DNA from: Desulfovibrio sp. Dsv1 | GTDB taxonomy: Bacteria > Desulfobacterota > Desulfovibrionia > Desulfovibrionales > Desulfovibrionaceae | NCBI GenBank assembly: GCA_000403945.1 | Contig: APFI01000101.1 | Coordinates: forward strand, 1-16,738 | DNA length: 16,738 nucleotides | Direction of reading: 5' to 3' | Shown: positions 1 through 6,749 of the stretch, piece after piece | Layout: each line of letters begins with the position of its first letter | How positions within the stretch are numbered: position 1 is the first letter of the stretch | The notes under the pieces: generated by a model | Database searches by the model: none | Told to the model about the DNA's origin: nothing | What the model saw: only the letters and a program-made list of their open reading frames with translations | Translations under genes and position numbers: made by a program

Positions 1-703
1 CGCGCGCACCCAGCAGAGTGGCCGTTTCAAGGATGTGCATGTCCTGGGGCAGGGTATGGTCGGAATAGCCGATGACGTGCCGCGGGAAGTGCCGCCTGAG
101 GGCCGGAATCATGCCCAGGGCCGCATGTTCGTCGGATGTGGGATAATTCAGCACACAGTGCAGCAGGGCCAGCGGATTGCCTTTTTCCTCAATCCACTCC
201 ACGGCCTCGGCGATTTCATGCAGATGGGCCGCGCCCGTGGACAGCAGAATGGGTTTTTTGAAATCGCAGAGAATGCGGATGAAGGGCTTGTTGGTGATAT
301 CGGACGAGGAGATCTTGAATACTTCCATGAGATCGTTGAGAAAATGCGCGGATTCCACGTCAAAGGGCGTGGACAGAAAGGCGATGCCCGCTGCGTCGCA
401 GTGCTTTCGCAGGGCTTCAAATTCGTTTTTCCAAAAGGAATCATGCCGTTTGAAAAGCTCATACTGGCTTTTGGTGGGTTCCTTGCGCGTATCCCAGTAG
501 GCGGGCGAATCCTTGGATGCCAGGGTGGCGGCCTTGTAGGTCTGGAACTTGATGGCGTCGGCCCCGCCCTCGGCGGCTTCGTCGATGAGGCGGCGGGCGA
601 TGTCCATGCTGCCCTCGTGATTCACGCCGGCTTCGGCGATGACATAGGGCACGGGGATGCGGTTTTCCTGCGCGGGGACAGCGAATATATCGGTGATTTT
701 CAT
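1..703 (-). CDS. NeuB-family nonulosonic acid (sialic/legionaminic/pseudaminic) synthase, C-terminus cut by window edge
   Basis: These enzymes condense phosphoenolpyruvate with an N-acetyl-hexosamine in the cytoplasm to make a nine-carbon acidic sugar for LPS, capsule or flagellin decoration. About 234 codons are visible. The TIM-barrel signature segments are all present: VIAEAGVNHEG near residue 21, ADAIKFQTYKA near 50, FLSTPFD near 110, KISSSDITNKP near 130, ILLSTGAAHLHEI near 152 and HCVLNYPTSDEHAAL followed by IGYSDHT near 182-218. The C-terminal SAF (antifreeze-like) domain must lie beyond base 1. The ATG at 703 is preceded by GAGGAG at a normal distance. The three subtypes (NeuB, LegI, PseI) cannot be separated from this part alone. 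The gene faces away from everything else in the window and probably belongs to a surface-glycan cluster to the left. Confidence 0.9.
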   Translation of the reverse strand, partial: MKITDIFAVPAQENRIPVPYVIAEAGVNHEGSMDIARRLIDEAAEGGADAIKFQTYKAATLASKDSPAYWDTRKEPTKSQYELFKRHDSFWKNEFEALRKHCDAAGIAFLSTPFDVESAHFLNDLMEVFKISSSDITNKPFIRILCDFKKPILLSTGAAHLHEIAEAVEWIEEKGNPLALLHCVLNYPTSDEHAALGMIPALRRHFPRHVIGYSDHTLPQDMHILETATLLGAR

Positions 704-817
704 GGCGCGCTCCTCACTGTGATGACTGAAATTCCCCGTATACGCGCTTGCGGCGCAAAAGAAAAGCGTATGGGGGCGTGTTGTGCTGCTGACGTGGCAA
801 GGGGGGCTTGTCGCTAG

Positions 818-1040
818 GTTATTGCTGTCCGGCTAAGTGTCAATAAAAAAAGTCCAAAATTTCCAAGGATTGTGTTATGGTAGCTTTGCACAACATCCCA
901 ACACAAAAGGAAATTTTGGACGTGCCTTACCATCTCGGTACGGCTTGCTTGGAAGAACTCCTGAATCCGCGACGACGAAAAACTGAAAATACTTATAACC
1001 TCAGCTTGTCAGGCTTGGCGGCTTAGCCGGGCAGCAATAA
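818..1040. mobile_element. 223-bp MITE-like non-autonomous insertion element
   Basis: The two ends form an imperfect inverted repeat of 19 bp with 18 matches: TTATTGCTGTCCGGCTAAG at 819-837 and the complement of TTATTGCTGCCCGGCTAAG at 1022-1040. Directly outside the ends is a perfect 8-bp direct repeat, GTCGCTAG, at 810-817 and 1041-1048, which reads as a target-site duplication; one extra G (818) sits between the left copy and the repeat. The interior is AT-rich compared with its surroundings and has room for only a short reading frame. From the GTG at 922, just after an AAAAGGA-like ribosome site, this frame runs about 34 codons to the TAG that overlaps the right inverted repeat. That is what an internally deleted insertion sequence would leave. 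The parent family was not identified. Confidence 0.75.
852..921. repeat. 13-bp perfect inverted repeat inside the small insertion element
   Basis: GTCCAAAATTTCC at 852-864 is repeated as its exact complement GGAAATTTTGGAC at 909-921, with 44 bases between. The right arm overlaps the ribosome-site-like AAAAGGA and ends immediately before a GTG codon at 922. It could form a hairpin that hides that start, or be an internal binding site for a transposase or repressor. No T-run follows, so it does not look like a terminator. Confidence 0.6.
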
Positions 1041-1069
1041 GTCGCTAGTGTAGAGTGTCAATACGTTGT

Positions 1070-1354
1070 TCACCCTGTGTCAGGAATGAGGCTGGAGGAT
1101 TTCTGTCGAGATCCGAATGCGGCCGCACATAGGTATAGCGGCGTGTCCAGATCGGCAGATATGGCAGGCTGAGCGTACCGGGTGGCAACCCTGCGGAACG
1201 AGTCAGGCCTGGCAAGGAAGCACTCAACCAGATGGCGTTCTTTGCACGCATGAGTGTCATACTCCCGCTGAATCAATCTGCCCGGCATCGGAGGAATGAC
1301 CGCCTGGCGGTTTTGGCGTTCCGCCAACGCAAGCAGTTTACTGGCGTCGTAATG
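1070..1354 (-). pseudogene. IS5-type transposase, C-terminal fragment
   Basis: On the minus strand the reading frame from about 1351 downward contains the C-terminal signature of IS5-type DDE transposases: YDASKLLALAERQN, then AVIPP, IQREYD, KERHLVECFLA and FRRVATRY. The conserved E of KERHLVE is the last acidic residue of the DDE triad. Only about 70 recognisable codons remain. After RRVATRY the family resemblance stops, and the frame runs on without homology to a stop at 1070. The N-terminal two thirds, including the first two catalytic aspartates, are missing. In the same frame it joins an IS1595-type fragment upstream, so this is a fused remnant that cannot encode an active enzyme. Confidence 0.75.
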
Positions 1355-1800
1355 TTTCCGGTATCCCGAATCCACCAGACCGTCATAACCGCGCCAGCCA
1401 TCTGGATGGATAACACTTCAGGCTCCACACGGCCGCGGATTATCCCCTGGAGCGTGGCTTTTGGGCAATCCGGCACGATTGGCATATACGCGCCCATTGC
1501 GCCCGAACATGCCAAAAAAAAAAATGATTTTGCCGCGAGCGCCACAGCCTCTGACACCCTTGACCCGCCTCGCCCCGAAGCGGCTTTCATCCACTCCAGC
1601 TTCGCCGCTGACCGGCGATTCCGCCTCCTAATAGCGGGCAATTTTTTCCCTGAAGGCGGCAACATAACGGTTAATGGCATTTCGGTTCAGGCATGTTGCC
1701 GCGGCAATTTGCGAGACATTCAAATGGGGAGCAAAAAGCCGGACAATTTGCCGGATTTTGACCTCTGAAATTCCTGAACGATATGCATGTGTTTGCCTGT
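1343..1800 (-). pseudogene. IS1595-type transposase remnant, stop codon and at least two frameshifts
   Basis: Read on the minus strand across three frames, the pieces are ISEVKIRQIVRLFA, NRNAINRYVAAFREKIARY, a TAG stop where Gln would be expected, SPVSGEAGVDESRFGARRVKG, then after a shift PIVPDCPKATLQGIIRGRV, and after another shift HPDGWRGYDGLVDSGYRKH. This is the order of an IS1595-family ISXO2-like transposase, including the DES and HPDGWRGYDGLV catalytic segments. A run of eleven A (plus strand, 1513-1523) lies in the damaged stretch. The remnant ends abruptly at about 1352, where an IS5-type sequence begins. Function is certainly lost. Confidence 0.75.
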
Positions 1801-1897
1801 CACATGACTCGCTTTCAGCCTTTTGCGTGGCTCTCAGCTAGTCATGACCCGATTATTAATACCCTCAAAATAAAAAACATCCTTCCCCAACACCACA

Positions 1898-1926
1898 TTG
1901 ACAAGATTTGTGTAAAATAATACAAG
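1898..1926 (+). promoter_or_regulatory. Candidate sigma-70 promoter for the symporter cluster, with a small palindrome inside
   Basis: TTGACA (1898-1903) is a perfect -35 element and is followed after 17 bases by TACAAG (1921-1926), a 4/6 match to the -10 consensus, in an AT-rich stretch that contrasts with the GC-rich surroundings. The short palindrome ACAAGATTTGT (1901-1911) sits in the spacer and could be an operator, perhaps for the GntR regulator encoded downstream. A second palindrome, ATGTTAACAT, is at 1941-1950. Transcription from here would give a leader of roughly 135 bases. It contains an AAGGAG (1975-1980) that serves no well-spaced start codon. Confidence 0.5.
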
Positions 1927-2070
1927 TCATCCATGCAAATATGTTAACATTTAATTTTTAATTTTTAACACTAAAAGGAGAAAGCTGTTTCGCCATTGGG
2001 GCCGCCTTCCGTGCGGGGTGCGGCAAAACTTCTTCAGCAGGGCGCGCGGCGTCCATTGAGGGGGATGATC

Positions 2071-3303
2071 ATGAGCGGAAAGAGAAGCATCAGTTTGCCC
2101 ACACAGATGGGCATAGGCATGGTCTTGGGCATTCTGGCGGGCGTCATCGCCCAGCACGTCAGCTTGGACACCTCGTGGTTCAAGTCATTGGGGCAGCTCT
2201 TCATTAACTTAGTACGCATGGTGGTGGTCCCTCTGGTCTTCGCCACCTTGGTGGCCGGCGCGGCCAGCGCGGGTGACATCGGACGCCTGGGCCGCGTGGC
2301 GGGCAAGACCTTGGTCTATTATTTCGCCACCACAGCCGTGGCCATCATCATCGGCCTGATCCTCGCCAACATCTTTCATCCGGGCATGGGGCTGGATTTG
2401 TCCACCGCCGGCCTCAAGGCCAAGAACGTCACGCCCCCGGCCCTTTCCCAAGTGCTGCTTAATATTGTGCCCGTTAATCCCATGGAAGCCCTGAGCAAGG
2501 GCAATATGCTGCAAATTATCTTTTTCGCCGTCTTGCTGGGCTTTGCCCTGAGCATTTGCGGTGAACGGGTCAGGGCGGTCACCACATTCTTTGACGGCTT
2601 GGCTGAAGCGATGATTCGCGTCACTTCAATGGTCATGCTCTATGCGCCCATCGGCGTGTTCGGGCTCATGGCTTTTACTGTGGCTGCCCACGGCCTGGAC
2701 GTGCTGCTGCCGCTCATCAAGCTGGTGGCAGTCATGTACTTGGCTTGTCTGCTGCAAATCCTGCTGGTGTACTTCCCCTGCGTGAAGTTCAGCGGGCTTG
2801 AGCCCGTCCATTTCCTGCGCGGGGTGGGCGAGCCCCTGCTCATCGCCTTCACCACCTGCTCCAGCGCGGCGGCCCTGTCTTCCAACCTTCTGAGCGTGGA
2901 GAAGCTCGGCGCTGCGCGCAGCGTGTCCTCCTTCTCCATTCCGCTGGGCAATACTATCAATATGGACGGCGCGGCCATCTATATGGGCATTGCGGCCATT
3001 TTCGCCGCTGAGGTCTATGGCATCCCCATGCCACTGGACAAGCAATTTACCGTGCTACTCATGGCACTTCTGGCCTCCATCGGATCCATGGGCGTGCCGG
3101 GCGCGGCCCTCATCATGATAACCATGGTCTTTTCCCAAGTGGGCATCCCCTTGGAAGCTGTGGCTCTAGTGGCGGGCGTTGACCGCGTCATGGACATGGC
3201 GCGCACCACCATCAATGTGCTGGGCGACGCCACAGGCGCGCTTGTGGTCTCCCGCCTGGAAAATAATATAGACCCCGCGCGCGGGGAATCCATGCGGGCC
3301 TGA
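2071..3303 (+). CDS. Dicarboxylate/amino acid:cation symporter (DAACS, GltP/GltPh-like)
   Basis: This is an inner-membrane secondary transporter that takes up an acidic amino acid or dicarboxylate with Na+ or H+. The 410 residues match the family length. Visible hallmarks are the serine-rich re-entrant hairpin (TCSSAAALSS, about residues 262-273), the cation-site NMDG in NTINMDGAA (about 293-300), and DRVMDMARTTINVLGD near 370-386. In the last segment the Asp, Arg, Thr and Asn line up with GltPh D394, R397, T398 and N401. The Arg favours a substrate with an acidic side chain, such as aspartate, glutamate or sulfonate/sulfinate analogues. I chose ATG 2071 because GAGGGGG (2058-2064) lies 6 bases upstream; ATG 2065 abuts that site, and the frame also opens at TTG 1996. 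The stop is 2 bases before the racemase start, so the two genes are translationally linked. Confidence 0.93.
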   Translation: MSGKRSISLPTQMGIGMVLGILAGVIAQHVSLDTSWFKSLGQLFINLVRMVVVPLVFATLVAGAASAGDIGRLGRVAGKTLVYYFATTAVAIIIGLILANIFHPGMGLDLSTAGLKAKNVTPPALSQVLLNIVPVNPMEALSKGNMLQIIFFAVLLGFALSICGERVRAVTTFFDGLAEAMIRVTSMVMLYAPIGVFGLMAFTVAAHGLDVLLPLIKLVAVMYLACLLQILLVYFPCVKFSGLEPVHFLRGVGEPLLIAFTTCSSAAALSSNLLSVEKLGAARSVSSFSIPLGNTINMDGAAIYMGIAAIFAAEVYGIPMPLDKQFTVLLMALLASIGSMGVPGAALIMITMVFSQVGIPLEAVALVAGVDRVMDMARTTINVLGDATGALVVSRLENNIDPARGESMRA

Positions 3304-3305
3304 CC

Positions 3306-4025
3306 ATGACGACGAGCACGGAAAAAACCGCAGGCATTCTGGGCGGCATGGGACCCGAGGCCACAGTGGATTTGCTGCGCCGCATTATCGCCCACACCAG
3401 GGCTGATGACGATGCTGATCATGTGCGCTGCATTGTGGACAACAACCCCAAGGTACCCTCGCGTCTCAAGGCCCTGCTGGAAGGCTCTCCCGTGTCGCCC
3501 GGTCCCTGCCTGGCGGACATGGCCCGGCGGCTGGAAGCTTGGGGAGCGGACTTCCTCTGCATGGCCTGCAATACGGCCCATCATTATTACGCCGAAGTGC
3601 GGCATGCCGTGGACATTCCCGTACTCAACATGGTGGAGCTGGCGGCGCGTGAGGCAGCGCGCCATGCGCCGGGCGGCGCGGTGGGTATTCTGGCTTCACC
3701 CGCTGTGCGCCGCATCGGCCTTTACGAAGGCCCCTGCAAAGCCCTGGGCATTACCCCCCTCTATGCCGAAGGCGAGTGGGAGGCACGCTTGCTGGTCGTC
3801 ATCAAGGCCGTCAAGGCGGGCCGCACGGATACAGCCACGCGCGCGACCTTTGAGGGTATTGCCCGGCAGGTGTGGCAAAGCGGGGCACAGGTCCTGCTCA
3901 TTGCCTGCACGGAACTGGGTGTGCTTGGCGCGCGGGCGGATGTGCCCCTGCTGGACGCCGCCGATGTGCTGGCCCGGACTGTGGTGTGTGAGGCCGGAGG
4001 CAGGCTGGCCGAGCCGGCGGCGTGA
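3306..4025 (+). CDS. Aspartate/glutamate racemase family protein (broad-specificity amino acid racemase)
   Basis: This 239-residue cytoplasmic protein belongs to the cofactor-independent two-cysteine racemases. The N-terminal GILGGMGPEAT (10-20), VDNNPKVPSR (44-53), MACNTAHH with Cys88 and LLIACTELG with Cys201 are all in place. The two cysteines are the acid/base pair that moves the alpha proton. Family members act on aspartate, glutamate or a wider range of amino acids, and the substrate is not predictable here. The ATG is 2 bases after the symporter stop. The symporter before it and the PLP lyase after it suggest that it interconverts the D and L forms of the imported amino acid so that the lyase can use either. 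Integrity looks complete. Confidence 0.9.
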   Translation: MTTSTEKTAGILGGMGPEATVDLLRRIIAHTRADDDADHVRCIVDNNPKVPSRLKALLEGSPVSPGPCLADMARRLEAWGADFLCMACNTAHHYYAEVRHAVDIPVLNMVELAAREAARHAPGGAVGILASPAVRRIGLYEGPCKALGITPLYAEGEWEARLLVVIKAVKAGRTDTATRATFEGIARQVWQSGAQVLLIACTELGVLGARADVPLLDAADVLARTVVCEAGGRLAEPAA

Positions 4026-4031
4026 GCCGCG

Positions 4032-4084
4032 CCGCTCTCCGGTTCGGATGCCCTTGACGGAGAGCGGACTGTTCCGCAAGGGCA
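4032..4084 (+). promoter_or_regulatory. Two overlapping, mutually exclusive RNA stems between racemase and lyase genes
   Basis: Stem A pairs CCGCTCTCCG (4032-4041) with CGGAGAGCGG (4058-4067). Stem B pairs TGCCCTTG (4049-4056) with CAAGGGCA (4077-4084) and encloses a smaller GCGGA/TCCGC hairpin (4064-4068 with 4073-4077). A and B cannot form together because their arms interleave. No T-run follows either stem, so this may tune message stability or translation of the lyase rather than terminate transcription. Function is inferred only from base pairing. Confidence 0.45.
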
Positions 4085-4117
4085 TACTGTGTTCACCTTC
4101 TGGTTCAGGAGAAACAT

Positions 4118-5125
4118 ATGAATCTGGCCCGGTTTCCCCGTCGCGGCTATGTGCAGCAGCCCACGCCGCTGGAATTTCTGCCCGCCTTCAGCAAAGCCTT
4201 GGGCGGCAAGGTCAATATCTGGATAAAACGGGATGACTTGCTGCCCGGCGCGGGCGGCGGCAACAAAACCCGCAAACTGGACTTTTCCATTGCCGATGCC
4301 CTGGCCCAGGGCGCGGATACCATCATCACCTGCGGGGCCGTGCAGTCCAATCACTGCCGCCTGACCCTGTCCTGGGCGGTGAAGGAGGGGCTGGACTGCC
4401 ATCTGGTGCTGGAAGAGCGCGTGTCCGGCAGCTACAGGCCCGAAGCCTCGGGCAACAACTTCCTCTATCAACTCCTGGGCGTCAAAAGCATCACTGTGGT
4501 GCCCGGCGGCAGCCCTATGATGGCCGAAATGGAAAAACTAGCCGATGCCCTGCGCGCCCGGGGCCGCAAACCGTACATCGTGCCCGGCGGAGCCTCCAAT
4601 CCCGTGGGGGCGCTGGGCTATGTGCAGTGCGCGCAGGAGCTCATGCAGCAGATGTTCGAGCAAGGGCTCAATTTCGACCACATTATTGTGCCCAGCGGCA
4701 GCGCGGGAACCCATGCGGGTTTTCTGCTGGGTCTGCTGGCTTGCCACATGGACATTCCGGTCACGGGCATCGGCGTGAACCGCAAAAAGCCCGTGCAGGA
4801 AGAGGCGGTGTACAGTCTGATGTGCAAAACCGCCGGGTATATGGGCGTAACCATGGATATTCCGCGCGAGGCCGTACTGACCTATGACGATTACGTGGGC
4901 CCCGGCTATTCCCTGCCCACCGACGGCATGGTGGAGGCGGTCAAATTGCTGGCCCGCACCGAAAGCATTCTGCTGGACCCGGTGTATTCGGGCAAGGCCA
5001 TGTCCGGCCTGATAGACTTGGCGCGCAAGGACCATTTCAAAAAGGGCGCGAACCTGCTCTTCTTGCACACCGGCGGATCCCCGGCCCTCTATGCCTATCT
5101 GGATTCCTTCCGGCAGGCGTCATAG
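4118..5125 (+). CDS. PLP-dependent D-cysteine desulfhydrase / L-cysteate sulfo-lyase family (DcyD/CuyA/ACC deaminase-like)
   Basis: This 335-residue fold-type II PLP enzyme carries out beta-elimination on a small amino acid, giving pyruvate, ammonium and a sulfur species. Key landmarks are PTPLE (15-19), IKRDDL (36-41), GGGNKTRKL with the likely PLP lysine Lys50, CGAVQSNHCR with Ser77 and Asn78, GSAGTHAG (194-201, phosphate cradle) and, near the C-terminus, DPVYSGKAMSGLID and LHTGGSPALYAY. All are as expected for the DcyD group, which also contains L-cysteate sulfo-lyase (CuyA) and ACC-deaminase-like members. The substrate could be D-cysteine (sulfide released) or L-cysteate (sulfite released). 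ATG 4118 follows AGGAGA (4107-4112) at ideal spacing. The upstream acidic amino-acid symporter and racemase fit an acidic substrate such as cysteate, but this is inference. Confidence 0.88.
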   Translation: MNLARFPRRGYVQQPTPLEFLPAFSKALGGKVNIWIKRDDLLPGAGGGNKTRKLDFSIADALAQGADTIITCGAVQSNHCRLTLSWAVKEGLDCHLVLEERVSGSYRPEASGNNFLYQLLGVKSITVVPGGSPMMAEMEKLADALRARGRKPYIVPGGASNPVGALGYVQCAQELMQQMFEQGLNFDHIIVPSGSAGTHAGFLLGLLACHMDIPVTGIGVNRKKPVQEEAVYSLMCKTAGYMGVTMDIPREAVLTYDDYVGPGYSLPTDGMVEAVKLLARTESILLDPVYSGKAMSGLIDLARKDHFKKGANLLFLHTGGSPALYAYLDSFRQAS

Positions 5126-5135
5126 TCCCCGGCCA

Positions 5136-5165
5136 CGCGCCCGGCTCCTTGCGGAACCGGGCGCG
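5136..5165 (+). promoter_or_regulatory. GC-rich hairpin between lyase and antiporter genes
   Basis: CGCGCCCGG (5136-5144) pairs perfectly with CCGGGCGCG (5157-5165) around a 12-base loop that ends the lyase transcript region. A run of six T occurs at 5183-5188, too far from the stem for a classic Rho-independent terminator. It may act as a partial terminator or message-stability element between the two genes. Confidence 0.45.
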
Positions 5166-5221
5166 CGGCGCATCTCCCGCAGTTTTTTGGCCCGGCCGGG
5201 AAAAACAAAAGGAAAAGGATC

Positions 5222-6622
5222 ATGCAGGAAAAAACATTGCGGATGTATGGCGGCATGCTGGGCGGGCTTGTGCCCCTGGGCGTTCTGGTCATCGGTTTGA
5301 TCTGGCTCTCCGTGGCCGGGCGCGGCGGTGCCAGACCCTTCTGGGCCTGCGCCTGGCTGGCCTTGACCATCGGGCTTTTTTTCGCCCGGGACAAGGCGGA
5401 ATACTGCAAGGCCGCCATGCGCGGCATCGGCGACAAGACGGGCATTGTCATCGTCGCTGCCTGGCTGTTCGCCGGGGTTTTTGGCAAGCTCATGGCCGCC
5501 GGCGGGCTGGTTACCGGCCTGCTGTGGCTGGGCATGGCCACCGGGGCGCAGGGCGCTGTCTTCACCCTGCTGGCCTTTCTGGCGGCCATGCTCTTCGCGC
5601 TGGGTACGGGAACCAGTACGGGCACCTGCATCGCCCTGACGCCGGTGCTCTATCCGGCGGGATATTTTCTGGGGGCGGACCCGGCCATGCTCGGCCTGGC
5701 CATTCTGTCCGGCGCGGCCTTCGGGGACAACCTTGCCCCAGTGTCGGACACGACCATCGTCTCGGCCTACACCCAGGGCGCGAGCATGCGCGAGGTGGTG
5801 CGCAGCCGCTTCCCGCTGTCCATAAGCGCATCCGCCATCGCGGGCGCCGCCTTTCTTTTTCTGGGCGGCGGCGGAGAGGTGAGCGTGCTGCCCGCCATCC
5901 ATGCCAATCTGAACCCTTCCGGGCTGTTCATGCTGCTGGCCCTGATGGTGGTCGTGACGGCGGCCCTCTGCGGCAGACATATCATTGAGGCCCTGATTTA
6001 CGGCAATGTGACGGCGGCCCTGGCGGGCTTCTGCATCGGCACGCTCAAGCCCAGCGACATCTTCGGCATCCCGGCCAAGGCCGGGGGCTCCACGGGCATC
6101 ATTCAGTCCGGCATCGACGGCGTGGTGGGGGCCATTATCTTCGCCATCCTGATTCTGGCCGTGACCCAGATACTCGTGGAATGCGGCATTATGGGCAAGA
6201 TTCTGGAATTTGCCCAGAAAAGCGTGGCGGCCACCGTGCGCCAGGCCGAGCTCTTCATTGTGGGCGTGACCATTCTGGCGTCCATCCCCATCTCGGCCAA
6301 CGCTCCGGCGGAACTGCTGGTGGGGCCCAGCCTGGTGCGGCCCATGGGCGAGAAATTCCGCCTGGCTGCGGCCCGGCGCGCCAACCTTATGGACTGCGCG
6401 GTGTGCACGGTCTTCTTCATTCTACCCTGGCATATCGCTGTGGCCGCCTGGTACGGTGCGCTCTACAGCGCGGCCGAGAGCTACGGCATCGCCGCGCCGC
6501 CCATCAGCGCGGCCCTGTACAATCCCTATTCCTGGGCGCTGCTGGCGGTGCTGCTCTTCTCGGTCCTGACCGGCTGGAACCGCCGCTTCGCCGAACCCGG
6601 CGAGAGCGGAGAAACAGCCTGA
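5222..6622 (+). CDS. NhaC-family Na+/H+ antiporter-like membrane transporter
   Basis: This 466-residue, very hydrophobic protein has about ten to twelve membrane segments. The family signature GAAFGDNLAPVSDTTIVSA lies at about residues 164-182, and a glycine/threonine-rich LGTGTSTGTCIALTP precedes it at about 126-140. A second half with NAPAELLVGP (about 360-369) is also typical. NhaC relatives exchange Na+ for H+, and some exchange organic acids such as malate and lactate, so the real cargo may be a product of the neighbouring lyase pathway. The start ATG at 5222 follows AAAAGGAAAAGG. It lies 96 bases after the lyase gene on the same strand and before a strong hairpin, so it is probably the last gene of the catabolic unit. 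A Na+ exporter would also balance a Na+-driven symporter. Confidence 0.88.
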   Translation: MQEKTLRMYGGMLGGLVPLGVLVIGLIWLSVAGRGGARPFWACAWLALTIGLFFARDKAEYCKAAMRGIGDKTGIVIVAAWLFAGVFGKLMAAGGLVTGLLWLGMATGAQGAVFTLLAFLAAMLFALGTGTSTGTCIALTPVLYPAGYFLGADPAMLGLAILSGAAFGDNLAPVSDTTIVSAYTQGASMREVVRSRFPLSISASAIAGAAFLFLGGGGEVSVLPAIHANLNPSGLFMLLALMVVVTAALCGRHIIEALIYGNVTAALAGFCIGTLKPSDIFGIPAKAGGSTGIIQSGIDGVVGAIIFAILILAVTQILVECGIMGKILEFAQKSVAATVRQAELFIVGVTILASIPISANAPAELLVGPSLVRPMGEKFRLAAARRANLMDCAVCTVFFILPWHIAVAAWYGALYSAAESYGIAAPPISAALYNPYSWALLAVLLFSVLTGWNRRFAEPGESGETA

Positions 6623-6627
6623 ATACA

Positions 6628-6677
6628 CGGACGGCCCGGCCTCCGGACTTCACCCTCTTCCGGGGCCGGGCCGTCCG
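6628..6677 (+). terminator. Strong hairpin ending the symporter-to-antiporter unit
   Basis: CGGACGGCCCGGCC (6628-6641) pairs over 14 bases with GGCCGGGCCGTCCG (6664-6677). The stem can extend through CCGG (6643-6646 with 6660-6663) past a one-base bulge, around a pyrimidine-rich loop. The tail CATTCATTTCTGG is only mildly T-rich, so termination may be partial. It sits 6 bases after the antiporter stop. Confidence 0.65.
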
Positions 6678-6694
6678 CATTCATTTCTGGAATA

Positions 6695-6723
6695 TTGACA
6701 TTATCGTGACCTGAGTCTACCTC
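6695..6723 (+). promoter_or_regulatory. Candidate promoter of the GntR regulator gene
   Basis: TTGACA (6695-6700) is followed after 17 bases by TACCTC (6718-6723), a weak -10. It lies just after the hairpin that closes the upstream unit and before GAGGAG (6737-6742), so the regulator could be expressed separately with a very short leader. Confidence 0.4.
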
Positions 6724-6749
6724 AAGGGACAAAAAAGAGGAGTTCCCCC

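Noticed and set aside
35..817. Plus-strand open frame of 260 codons
   Set aside because: It lies opposite the NeuB-family gene, has no recognisable domain, and the minus-strand frame has strong family motifs and a ribosome site.
1996..2070. TTG start at 1996 for the symporter
   Set aside because: The AAGGAG at 1975-1980 is 15 bases away, the extra residues are not transporter-like, and ATG 2071 has a well-placed GAGGGGG.
5149..5988. Plus-strand open frame of 279 codons overlapping the antiporter gene
   Set aside because: It is a shifted-frame shadow; the NhaC-family motifs are in the other frame, which has the ribosome site.
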